Source: Desulfobacteraceae bacterium (lineage in GTDB: Bacteria; Desulfobacterota; DSM-4660; Desulfatiglandales; Desulfatiglandaceae). From it: a stretch of 6,577 nt of DNA. Below, one piece after another: positions 1 through 6,577 of the stretch. A program made the translations under genes and the position numbers. The stretch covers positions 1 to 6,577 of the forward strand of contig DSCZ01000211.1 of NCBI GenBank assembly GCA_011048855.1. The letters are read 5' to 3'. Under the pieces are notes generated by a model. That model searched no databases and had not been told where the DNA came from. It saw only the letters and a program-made list of their open reading frames with translations. Within the stretch, counting starts at the first letter, position 1; each line of letters begins with the position of its first letter.

Positions 1-2
1 AG

Positions 3-140
3 GAAGGCAAGGGACCTTTAATGTTCAAAATCTACAGAACAAAGGTTATACCCGAAATTTTGAAGCGGTTTCTTGATGGTGAAATCACCGCCGTGCAGGC
101 TGCCGAGACGATGGACAGGCGGGTGAGGGCGATGGAGTAA
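3..140 (+). CDS. C-terminal end of probable ABC transporter solute-binding protein (5' truncated)
   Basis: An open frame enters from the left edge and stops at TAA 138-140, leaving 45 residues that end in GEITAVQAAETMDRRVRAME. A short linker helix followed by a 'G-x-[IL]-[ST]-x-x-x-A' type helix with alternating small and charged residues is how extracellular solute-binding proteins of the carbohydrate (CUT1) family usually finish. The position fits too: it lies 32 bases upstream of two permease genes and an ATPase gene, the standard place for the receptor gene. The role would be capture of the substrate in the periplasm and delivery to the permease pair. The identification rests mainly on context, because the ligand-binding lobes and signal peptide are outside the window. 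The ATG at 21 is probably internal, since the frame is open to the edge. Confidence 0.68.
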   Translation, partial: EGKGPLMFKIYRTKVIPEILKRFLDGEITAVQAAETMDRRVRAME

Positions 141-172
141 CAAGGCATTTACGGTCAAGCGGTTCTTAAAAC

Positions 173-1114
173 ATGAGACATCGAACATCCCCGCTGCTCG
201 AAAAAGAAAGCCGCCTGGCGTTGTGGATGCTTCTGCCGGCTTTCACCGTTGTCTTCCTGTTCATCGTCTTCCCGGCTCTGTGGAATATCTGGTTGAGCCT
301 GAAACCGGTTTCCCTGGCAGACCTCCGGGGATCCGGGCTGTACAGGTTCGATTTCACCTTCGACAATTTCAGACTGGTTTTTTCGGATCCCGAGTTTGTC
401 GGTACTGTCACCGTCACCCTGATCTATACCTTCGGAGGCGCTTTCCTCTCCATTCTTCTCGGGCTTGCGGCATCCCTTCTCGTAAACACCGAATTCAGGG
501 GCAGGGGCATGATCCGCGGGCTTTTGATTTCTCCTTATATCGCCCCGGTCGTGGCCGTAACCTTTACATGGAGCTTCCTTCTCGATCCTCAGCTGGGCGT
601 TTTGAACTGGCTTGCAGTCGACACAGGCCTCATTGAGAGCCCCATCGCATTCTTTTCCCAGCGATGGCTGGGTATCAAAGTTTTTGGAATGACTTTTCGC
701 GTTCCCCTGGCGCTCCTTTCCGTCATTTTTTTTGAAGGCTGGCGTTATTTCCCGTTTGCGTTTCTCTTCATTCTCGCACGGCTCCAGAACATACCCGAAG
801 AACTCTATCACGCTGCATCCGTAGACGGCGCCACGCCTTTGCAGAAATTCCGATACGTCACAGTTCCCCAGCTTTTACCCACACTGGGCATCCTTTTTCT
901 TTTCAGGTCCATCTGGACCATAAACAAGTTTGATGACATTTTCCTTCTCACCGGGGGACAGGCCGGAACCAAGGTTCTGACAATAAAGGTTTACGAATAT
1001 GCCTTCGGACGATCAAACATCGGGGCCGGATCCGCATCCGCGATGGTTCTCTTTGTCATTCTCCTGGCCTTCATCCTGGTCTATTTGAGATGGATTCTAA
1101 AGGAAAGGGACTAA
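173..1114 (+). CDS. CUT1-type sugar ABC transporter permease (MalF/UgpA-like)
   Basis: This 313-residue inner-membrane protein is one half of the translocation channel of a carbohydrate-type ABC importer. Six hydrophobic spans are visible at about residues 16-38, 78-104, 112-137, 178-202, 236-256 and 286-307. The cytoplasmic EAA loop, which docks on the ATPase, is clear at about 209-236 (EELYHAASVDGATPLQKF followed by VPQLLP), with the conserved A-A-x-x-D-G-A core. The size matches UgpA-like permeases, without the large extra periplasmic loop of enteric MalF. ATG 173 is the most upstream start possible because an in-frame TAA sits at 167-169. The region before it has no good Shine-Dalgarno sequence, so translation may depend on coupling to the upstream gene. 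The family assignment is firm; the substrate is unknown. Confidence 0.95.
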   Translation: MRHRTSPLLEKESRLALWMLLPAFTVVFLFIVFPALWNIWLSLKPVSLADLRGSGLYRFDFTFDNFRLVFSDPEFVGTVTVTLIYTFGGAFLSILLGLAASLLVNTEFRGRGMIRGLLISPYIAPVVAVTFTWSFLLDPQLGVLNWLAVDTGLIESPIAFFSQRWLGIKVFGMTFRVPLALLSVIFFEGWRYFPFAFLFILARLQNIPEELYHAASVDGATPLQKFRYVTVPQLLPTLGILFLFRSIWTINKFDDIFLLTGGQAGTKVLTIKVYEYAFGRSNIGAGSASAMVLFVILLAFILVYLRWILKERD

Positions 1115-1120
1115 AAATCG

Positions 1121-1126
1121 AAGGAG
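1121..1126 (+). promoter_or_regulatory. Ribosome binding site of the second permease gene
   Basis: AAGGAG lies six bases before ATG 1133 and is the best Shine-Dalgarno match in the plus-strand operon. It fixes the start of the second permease and suggests independent ribosome loading, unlike the first permease gene, which lacks such a site. Confidence 0.8.
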
Positions 1127-1132
1127 TCAACG

Positions 1133-1990
1133 ATGATACACCGGGGACGCGAGAGATTTGAATTTCTGGCAATCAAGATCCTCAGGATCACCGGGATCGT
1201 TTTTTTCGTCGGCATTGCGGGGTTCCCCCTATACTGGATGGTTCTCTCCTCTTTCAGAGCCCTGGAGGAACTTCTTATGAATCCCGCCGCACTGGGGATC
1301 GATTTGGGTCGAATCACACTTGAAGCCTACAGGCAGGTGCTCTTCGACTACGGATTCCTCGAATACATCTCGAACAGTGCCTATGTTTCCGCCGCCACGG
1401 TCATCCTTTCAGTCACGCTGGCAACGATCGGGGGATACGCCGCCACCAGGCTCCGGTTTCGCGGCCGTGCGTTTATGTCCTACTCAATTCTGGTTATTTA
1501 CATGTTTCCTGCAATTGTTCTTATTATTCCACTTTACGTTGCTTTTTCGTGGATGGGGCTCCGGGATTCGCTGCATGTACTGATCCTGGTCTATCTCGCT
1601 CAAACCCTTCCGGTGGCCCTTTACATGCTGCGCAGCTATTTCCGCAGCCTGCCCGTGGAAATTGAATATGCGGGGCTCACAGACGGCTGCACACGATTCG
1701 GGGTGATATGGCGGATCATCATTCCCCTTTCAGCCCCGGCTCTCGCCACGGTTGCACTTTACACCTTCATGATAGCGTGGAACGAATTCCTTTTTGCATT
1801 CATGTTCCTGGACTCACCTGAAAAATTCACACTTTCCCGCGGAATCGTTCAGCTTGCGGGAAGCGTGCACCTGTCCAAGCAACTGGTCATGGCCGCCTCG
1901 GTGCTGGTGACGTTTCCGATTGTCATCCTTTTTCTCGCTTTCGAGCGGCATCTCGTCCGGGGACTGACCGCAGGTGCTATGAAAGGCTGA
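1133..1990 (+). CDS. CUT1-type sugar ABC transporter permease (MalG/UgpE-like)
   Basis: This 285-residue inner-membrane protein is the second channel subunit and should form a heterodimer with the product of the gene ending at 1114. Six spans are seen at about residues 19-39, 83-104, 115-140, 147-166, 200-226 and 250-270. The EAA loop runs from about 176 to 203 (EIEYAGLTDGCTRFGVIWRI, then IPLSAP). The D-G pair is kept, while the second Ala of the EAA core is Gly (residue 181) and the usual Ala after D-G is Cys (186); such changes are tolerated in the family. The C terminus, VRGLTAGAMKG, is the classic ending of MalG-type permeases and confirms the gene is complete. It starts 18 bases after the first permease behind a strong AAGGAG site and ends 3 bases before the ATPase gene. 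Confidence 0.95.
   Translation: MIHRGRERFEFLAIKILRITGIVFFVGIAGFPLYWMVLSSFRALEELLMNPAALGIDLGRITLEAYRQVLFDYGFLEYISNSAYVSAATVILSVTLATIGGYAATRLRFRGRAFMSYSILVIYMFPAIVLIIPLYVAFSWMGLRDSLHVLILVYLAQTLPVALYMLRSYFRSLPVEIEYAGLTDGCTRFGVIWRIIIPLSAPALATVALYTFMIAWNEFLFAFMFLDSPEKFTLSRGIVQLAGSVHLSKQLVMAASVLVTFPIVILFLAFERHLVRGLTAGAMKG
1982..1986 (+). promoter_or_regulatory. Ribosome binding site of the ATPase gene, inside the end of the permease gene
   Basis: AAAGG lies seven bases before ATG 1994 and overlaps the last codons of the upstream permease gene. With a 3-base gap between stop and start, ribosomes finishing the permease can restart directly on the ATPase, which keeps subunit amounts linked. Confidence 0.6.
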
Positions 1991-1993
1991 AAC

Positions 1994-3058
1994 ATGGCAT
2001 CTCTTTTCGTAGACAAGGTATCCAAGCGTTTCGGCGATTTTGATGCATTATCGGATGTAAGCATCCGTGTCGAAGAAGGCTCATTCTGCGTCCTTCTCGG
2101 CCCTTCCGGATGCGGAAAAAGCACGCTCCTCAACATCATCGCAGGCCTGATACCACAGGATGGCGGCCGGGTGCTGGTGGACGGTGAACCCGTGGATCAT
2201 TTAAGCCCCAGGGAGCGGGATATGGCGATGGTCTTTCAAAGCTACGCCCTGTATCCCCACATGACGGTGGCTCAAAATCTCGGCTTCGGCCTTAAAATGC
2301 GGAAAATCCCTAAACCGGTGATCCAGGAAAAGATACAGGAGGCGGCGAACCTGCTCGGGATACAGGAGCTTCTGAACCGCAGGCCCCGGGAGCTTTCCGG
2401 CGGGCAGAGGCAGCGAGTCGCGATGGGAAGAGCGCTGGTGCGGCGCCCCAGGCTGTTTCTTTTCGACGAACCTCTCAGCAATCTCGACGCGCGACTCAGG
2501 GCCAATGTGCGCATGGAGTTGAAAAGGATCCACCGGCGGATCAAGGGCACCGTGATCTATGTCACCCATGACCAGGTGGAGGCGATGACTCTCGGGGATT
2601 CGGTCGCGGTCATGAATGCCGGAAAAATACACCAGATCGGCCCTCCCGGTCTTATCTATGAACGGCCGGTCGATAAATTCGTTGCTACCTTTATCGGGTT
2701 TCCGGAAATGAACTTTTTGAAAGGCAAAATTGTTCACAGGCAAGGAATCTGGTTTTTCCAGGGAAACGAATTTACGCTGAGTCTCGGGGAAGTCCCGGTA
2801 AATCATTCCGCGGTAGATTCGGAGGTGGGTTTACGACCGGAAGATATCCAAGTTCTTCCCCAAAGAGGCACCCCACTCCAAATAGAGGTGGAGCTCGTCA
2901 GCAACATCGGTTCGGAATCGGTCGTACACGCGCGTCTCGGGGAGGAAACAATCAACATCATTGCCCCGAAAGACATAACATTGAAACCGGGGGACAGGGG
3001 CTCGATCTCGGTCGCCCCGGAGCGAATCCACCTTTTCAGAAATGGTTTAAGGATTTGA
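1994..3058 (+). CDS. MalK/UgpC-type ATP-binding subunit of the sugar ABC importer
   Basis: This 354-residue cytoplasmic ATPase powers the importer formed with the two permeases upstream. All nucleotide-binding motifs are intact: Walker A GPSGCGKST (36-44), Q-loop Gln82 (VFQSYALYPHMTV), signature LSGGQ (134-138), Walker B LFLFDE (154-159), D-loop SNLD (162-165) and the switch His192 (YVTHD). After about residue 235 comes the regulatory C-terminal region with OB/TOBE folds that marks the MalK/UgpC group, including PEMNFL (237-242) and GLRPED (279-284). The length is about usual for the group (roughly 350-370). In this family a single ATPase normally forms the homodimer under both permeases, and some members serve several importers. 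Its place in the operon suggests a dedicated subunit. The sequence does not distinguish malK from ugpC or other named members, so no symbol is given. Confidence 0.96.
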   Translation: MASLFVDKVSKRFGDFDALSDVSIRVEEGSFCVLLGPSGCGKSTLLNIIAGLIPQDGGRVLVDGEPVDHLSPRERDMAMVFQSYALYPHMTVAQNLGFGLKMRKIPKPVIQEKIQEAANLLGIQELLNRRPRELSGGQRQRVAMGRALVRRPRLFLFDEPLSNLDARLRANVRMELKRIHRRIKGTVIYVTHDQVEAMTLGDSVAVMNAGKIHQIGPPGLIYERPVDKFVATFIGFPEMNFLKGKIVHRQGIWFFQGNEFTLSLGEVPVNHSAVDSEVGLRPEDIQVLPQRGTPLQIEVELVSNIGSESVVHARLGEETINIIAPKDITLKPGDRGSISVAPERIHLFRNGLRI

Positions 3059-3180
3059 TGGACTCGTAACAAATTTAAAAACCCTCTAGCTTGTCACCCA
3101 TAGCCATGTGCTTTCCTGGAAAGTCATTCGTAAACTCCCGAGACTTCAGTCTAATCCCCTGCGTGCCGCTTTCTTCAACT
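3059..3180. other. Convergent intergenic gap with two short perfect dyads
   Basis: These 122 bases separate the ends of the two converging operons. I see two small palindromes, CTTTCC-T-GGAAAG at 3111-3123 and AGACT-TC-AGTCT at 3141-3152. Neither has a GC-rich stem or an adjoining T-run on either strand, so neither is a convincing intrinsic terminator. Termination may be Rho-dependent or occur inside the opposing gene. I found no credible gene, promoter or RNA here. Confidence 0.5.
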
Positions 3181-5340
3181 CTAAAAGCCGCCCTCACGTC
3201 GGAGCACGCCCAAAATATGTCGGCTCAGCCGTTGCGCGAGGCCCCTGGGCCGGCCTTTGATGCTCGCCTTTCCGGCAAGAATGCGGTCAGGCAGCGGAGA
3301 GGCGATGCTCTCCACCGTGAATGACACACGGTAGAGGGACTGGATCGGCACCAGGCGGTCATCATCGGTGCGTCGAACAGGAATCGCCCCTCCCAATGGG
3401 GCAGCGGGAAGCATACTGTCGAGCTCACGGAGCGCCACTGTTTCAATTTGATCGATCGAGGTTTTCACAGGCGGTCGTCCCCCTCGATTCGGGAAGAACA
3501 AGGCCCGCATCCCGGGTTCCAGTCTGCTCAGATCCGTTTCCGATACATAAGCCATCACCCTCCATCTGCTATCGTCAAACATCATGAAAAGGCTCTCATC
3601 GGCTCCTATCCACGCCCCTTCCATCATGCCCGGCTTCATCCATGTTATGCGGCCTTCGATGGGTGAACGAATAAGATTGCGCGCTATTTCGGCTTGTCTT
3701 GCACGAAGCCGCTCCAGAGTTGTGATCAATTCGGAATCCAGCACCAGCGCACGATCCAGCAGGGTTGCGTCAAAGGCACGGACGGAAACCTGCCAGCGCA
3801 AGCTGTCAATTCTCCGCTGCAAATCCGCCACTTCATAAGCCATGTCCGGGGTCTCCAGCCTGGCAAGCTTCTGTCCGGCCTTCACATTGATGCCAGGCTC
3901 AACGAAAACCTCAGCAACCCTGCAGTCCACCGGCGTATAAACCGTGGCATGGCTTATCGGCTGCAGTACAGCCGGTGCGGTAATGGTTCGATGCCAGGGA
4001 TAAAAAAGTACCACCCCCCCAAGCAACAGGAGAAACAAAGTGCGAACAAGGTTCTTGTTCAATTGGATATCACTCCGTCTTTTGTAGGTGAAGGCCAATC
4101 CTTTGAGTAGCGGCTCTCCCCATGATTGCGCAAGAAGTAGGGCCATCAACATTAGGGCCATCACTTTGAAAAACAATGCATAAATGACACCGGCAATCAG
4201 GGCGATCAGCATCAGCCGGTAGAGCACACAAGCATAGGCGTATACCAGCATCCTGCGCCGGGCGTAATCGGACAAGGCTTCCGGCGGAGGGTCTCCCAGG
4301 CCGAACAGGAACTCGCCCGTCTTCCACTTCGCCAGAGCCAGGGATCTTTCCTGCAGGTTGGGTATCCGCCAGTAATCAGACAGCAGATAGTAACCATCGA
4401 AGCGAAGTAAAGGATTCAAATTAACAACAAGCGTCGTAATCCAACTGGCCGTTGCCAGTACGAATACAGCGTCGCGCATCGTGCCGTCGGGGAGCAGTCC
4501 CCAGGCGAGAAGAGCAAGGCAGGCAAGGGCAAGTTCAAAGATCATACCTGCGGCGCCGATTTTTAGACGCTCGCCGCGGGCCTGGAGTTTCCAGGCATGG
4601 GTGACATCGGTGAACATCACCGGCCAGAAAACCAAAATAGCCACGCCTATGCTGCTTACGTGACAGCCAGCTCGCTTAGCCGAGTAAGCATGGGCCAGCT
4701 CGTGCATTATCTTCACAATGATAATGGCAATCGCATACCACAGAAGCCCTTCCAGAGACAAAAAATCCAGTGCCGTGGCTATGAACCGATCCGCCTGCCG
4801 GATGGCCAGAAAAACACCCAGAAGCCCGCCCAGAAGAACCAGTCGGCGGGTAAATGGATGAAAAGCCCATGAGACGAGAGACAGGGTCCGTTCCAGAAAA
4901 CGGTCGGGGCGAAAAAGCGGCAGGCGAATGAAAAGATATTGACGGGTGAATCTTTTGAAACGTCCTTTTTCAAGCAAGGCGGCCCGTTCACCCAGCTTCT
5001 TCCGGGCTGCATCTCCGACTGCCTGGACAAGATTGTGATGATCGAGAAACCGCAGGAAAGCTTCAACGTCCTGAACCGATACAACCTGCCCTGTGCGGGC
5101 GGCCGCTTCGCGGGCGATAGCCGTCGTTGTACCTCGATCCATCAAGCTCAGCAGTTCGACTTCCACCCAGCTTAAACGAAAAAAGCGGTCGCACAGCGGA
5201 TCATGAAGCACCCATGCAGCGGAACCATCCATTTCGGCCTCAGCCGGAAACAAGCGCAGATCCTCTCGCAGGACTGGCGGGGGAGCAGCACCCGGCTGCT
5301 GCCGACCCGGTCCTTTCGGGGATGTCACGGCAATGGCCAT
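3181..5340 (-). CDS. PqqD-like / M50 membrane metalloprotease / HlyD-type adaptor fusion protein
   Basis: This 719-residue protein has three parts. Residues about 25-106 resemble the PqqD winged-helix (RiPP recognition element) fold: a short strand region with DPLCDRFFRLSW, then helices with LLSLMDRG and DVEAFLRFLDHHNLV. Residues about 165-447 are a polytopic site-2-protease (M50) domain with about seven or eight hydrophobic segments, the zinc motif HELAH (213-217, bases 4690-4704) and the second motif NPLLRFDG (309-316), whose Asp315 is the expected third zinc ligand. Both motifs are intact, so an active intramembrane protease is plausible. Residues about 450-719 are a HlyD-type periplasmic adaptor: half lipoyl motif (about 454-500), short helical hairpin (about 500-556), second lipoyl half starting RSPIEGRI (558-565), barrel (about 592-617) and a basic amphipathic tail. 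The fusion recalls proteins annotated as putative peptide zinc metalloproteases near export systems. It starts 2 bases after the upstream adaptor gene, with no Shine-Dalgarno site, implying translational coupling. Function is inferred: recognition, cleavage or export of a peptide. Substrate and transporter are unknown. Confidence 0.88.
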   Translation of the reverse strand: MAIAVTSPKGPGRQQPGAAPPPVLREDLRLFPAEAEMDGSAAWVLHDPLCDRFFRLSWVEVELLSLMDRGTTTAIAREAAARTGQVVSVQDVEAFLRFLDHHNLVQAVGDAARKKLGERAALLEKGRFKRFTRQYLFIRLPLFRPDRFLERTLSLVSWAFHPFTRRLVLLGGLLGVFLAIRQADRFIATALDFLSLEGLLWYAIAIIIVKIMHELAHAYSAKRAGCHVSSIGVAILVFWPVMFTDVTHAWKLQARGERLKIGAAGMIFELALACLALLAWGLLPDGTMRDAVFVLATASWITTLVVNLNPLLRFDGYYLLSDYWRIPNLQERSLALAKWKTGEFLFGLGDPPPEALSDYARRRMLVYAYACVLYRLMLIALIAGVIYALFFKVMALMLMALLLAQSWGEPLLKGLAFTYKRRSDIQLNKNLVRTLFLLLLGGVVLFYPWHRTITAPAVLQPISHATVYTPVDCRVAEVFVEPGINVKAGQKLARLETPDMAYEVADLQRRIDSLRWQVSVRAFDATLLDRALVLDSELITTLERLRARQAEIARNLIRSPIEGRITWMKPGMMEGAWIGADESLFMMFDDSRWRVMAYVSETDLSRLEPGMRALFFPNRGGRPPVKTSIDQIETVALRELDSMLPAAPLGGAIPVRRTDDDRLVPIQSLYRVSFTVESIASPLPDRILAGKASIKGRPRGLAQRLSRHILGVLRREGGF

Positions 5341-5342
5341 TT

Positions 5343-6577
5343 TTATATACCGAATGCCTGGCGCAGGGTGGTCAACGGCCGCCTGAAAAGATAGTACCCC
5401 AAGCTGACACTGTCGCCGTAAATCTTGGCAGTGCCCCTTAATCCGATACGAGGCACCAGCACATTGGAATCAAATGCAGCTTCGGCCCGATAACCGAAAT
5501 TTCCGTCTTCGGCGAGGGCGGCTTGATGAGCTACCCGTTTGAGGCGTGCCGGAAGAGGATTTTCCGGGTCTATATTCAAAAACAGGCGCACCTCTGCCTC
5601 GTCGGCCAAGTTGATACTGTCAGAAGGGGGTATCCAGATTTCCAGGGATGCCGCCGACGGATCGGCCAGCGTCATAATCCGTTCACCAAGGCGAACCGGC
5701 CGCCCTCTCAGAGATGCCCTGTCGGGAAACATCGCAACCCCGCTGCGATCGGCTGTCAATATGACCCGTGACAGTTGTTCCTCGATATAGGCGACTTCGG
5801 CCCGGTGCTGCTCGACACGTATGCGGAGAACAGCACGCCTTAGCAAAGCCTCCTGGTTTGAAACAGAAGCCCTGGAAGCCTGATGCAGTTCGCTCTGAAC
5901 AACCTCGAAACCCTGCCGGGCGACCTCCAGCCTGGTGGCCAGCTCACGGTCATCCAGCCTGACCAGCACCTGCCCCGTTTCCACCATATCATTGGGGGCG
6001 ACTTCAACGCTGTCTATTACACCGGAAAGCGGTGCCCTTACTATGATGGGATCCTCAGGGATAATTTCAGCAGGAGCCAGGACATTGAGTCTCACGGGCA
6101 CAAACAAAAGGCCTACCAGGATTGCAGCAACCCCGGCGAAAAAGAGCAAGCGGCGGGAGACCAGGCGACCCCAGATTTTTTTTCTTCCTCTTCGGCGCAG
6201 CATATCAAGGGTCATGGCGGCGCCATCGATCCAGTGTGAAAGGAGGCGCTGTTCGGCTCCCGTCCAAGGTGCTTCCCGGGCCAGTAACAAGCCACCTAAT
6301 TGGCGTCCGTCGGGGAGAAACAGCGGCAGCCACAAGCCCTGAGCCGGCAGGTACTGAGCCCAGTCCGCCACCAGTTCTGAAGGAAGCGATGCACGATCCA
6401 CCATGGCCGGTTCATTTCGGCTGTGGGTGCAGAGGTAGCGAAACAGCGGCGAAATCCAGCGCGCGAGGGCTGCGTTGCGGTTGGGGACAGGCAGGTTGGA
6501 AACTGCTTCCAGCCTCCCACCACCGTCTTGTTCATTCCTGAGCCATAAAAGGCCCGAGCGATAGGGAACCAGCAAAG
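5343..6577 (-). CDS. GAF-like domain / HlyD-type membrane-fusion adaptor (5' truncated)
   Basis: The reading frame is open to the right edge, so the true start is outside the window; the first possible start, TTG at 6573-6575, is probably an internal Leu codon. Numbering from there, residues 1-126 look like most of a GAF domain: hydrophobic strands, then LWLPLFLPDGRQLGGLLLAR (81-100) and a final helix after WTGAEQRLL. A single span lies at about 143-159. It is followed by a HlyD-type adaptor: lipoyl half RAPLSGVIDSVEVAPND (180-196), a helical hairpin of about 55 residues (211-268), second lipoyl half (about 271-300), barrel (ASLEIWIPPSDSINLADEAEVRLFL) and a tail ending in YYLFRRPLTTLRQAFGI. 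Such adaptors bridge an inner-membrane pump and an outer-membrane channel. The GAF part would lie in the cytoplasm and could sense a small ligand or contact a partner. The gene is followed after 2 bases by the M50-adaptor fusion, so the two proteins probably act in one complex. Confidence 0.88.
   Translation of the reverse strand, partial: LLVPYRSGLLWLRNEQDGGGRLEAVSNLPVPNRNAALARWISPLFRYLCTHSRNEPAMVDRASLPSELVADWAQYLPAQGLWLPLFLPDGRQLGGLLLAREAPWTGAEQRLLSHWIDGAAMTLDMLRRRGRKKIWGRLVSRRLLFFAGVAAILVGLLFVPVRLNVLAPAEIIPEDPIIVRAPLSGVIDSVEVAPNDMVETGQVLVRLDDRELATRLEVARQGFEVVQSELHQASRASVSNQEALLRRAVLRIRVEQHRAEVAYIEEQLSRVILTADRSGVAMFPDRASLRGRPVRLGERIMTLADPSAASLEIWIPPSDSINLADEAEVRLFLNIDPENPLPARLKRVAHQAALAEDGNFGYRAEAAFDSNVLVPRIGLRGTAKIYGDSVSLGYYLFRRPLTTLRQAFGI

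Noticed and set aside
155..811. Long minus-strand open frame of 218 codons opposite the first permease gene
   Set aside because: Its product is extremely rich in charged residues, Gln and Pro, as expected for the complement of a hydrophobic membrane-protein gene. The plus frame has six spans and an EAA loop, so this is a shadow.
2201..2806. Minus-strand open frame of 201 codons opposite the ATPase gene
   Set aside because: It lies entirely within a frame with all ABC ATPase motifs intact and shows no recognisable domain of its own.
3111..3152. The two dyads as intrinsic terminators or operator sites
   Set aside because: The stems are only five or six base pairs, loops are one or two bases, and there is no following T-run on either strand. 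No regulator gene is nearby to support an operator.
3091..3324. Small plus-strand open frame bridging the convergent gap and the end of the M50 fusion gene
   Set aside because: It overlaps the real gene's 3' end by about 140 bases, has no ribosome site, and its sequence has no membrane, signal or domain pattern. It is most likely chance.
6573..6575. TTG as the start codon of the GAF-adaptor gene
   Set aside because: The frame is still open at the window edge and the apparent GAF domain begins before or at this codon. It is better read as an internal Leu in a 5'-truncated gene.
1..6577. Mobile elements, CRISPR arrays, tRNA/rRNA genes, riboswitches
   Set aside because: Reading both strands, I found no transposase or integrase motifs, no regularly spaced repeats and no RNA-gene signatures. 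Almost all the sequence is covered by five protein-coding genes.

Overview
The window looks like bacterial chromosome from a Gram-negative organism. Two genes encode envelope adaptor proteins of the HlyD/membrane-fusion type, which only make sense with a periplasm. GC content appears moderate (a little over 50% by eye), genes are densely packed, and nothing looks like a mobile element. The combination would fit a deltaproteobacterium-like (Desulfobacterota) or related genome, but that is a guess from style, not from a marker gene.

Left half, plus strand (3-3058): the end of a carbohydrate-uptake (CUT1-type) ABC transporter operon. In order it holds the last 45 codons of what is probably the extracellular solute-binding protein, a MalF/UgpA-type permease, a MalG/UgpE-type permease and a MalK/UgpC-type ATPase. 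Gaps are 32, 18 and 3 bases, so this is one transcription unit. The parts form a complete importer: periplasmic receptor, heterodimeric channel and cytoplasmic ATPase. The substrate cannot be read from the sequence; a sugar, polyol or glycerol-3-phosphate-like compound is the family expectation.

Middle (3059-3180): a 122-base convergent gap between the two operons. It has two small perfect dyads but no convincing intrinsic terminator.

Right half, minus strand (6577 down to 3181): a two-gene unit separated by only 2 bases. The first gene (5343-6577, start outside the window) encodes a GAF-like domain, one membrane span and a HlyD-type lipoyl/coiled-coil/barrel adaptor. The second (3181-5340) encodes a 719-residue fusion: a PqqD/RRE-like winged-helix region, a polytopic M50 (site-2-protease-like) membrane domain with intact HELAH and NPLLRFDG motifs, and a second HlyD-type adaptor region. 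Both proteins end in a similar HlyD-like tail. The likeliest reading is a paired-adaptor envelope complex that recognises, possibly cleaves, and exports a peptide or protein. The transporter, outer-membrane channel and substrate are not in the window and would be expected beyond base 6577. This is the part most worth a second look.
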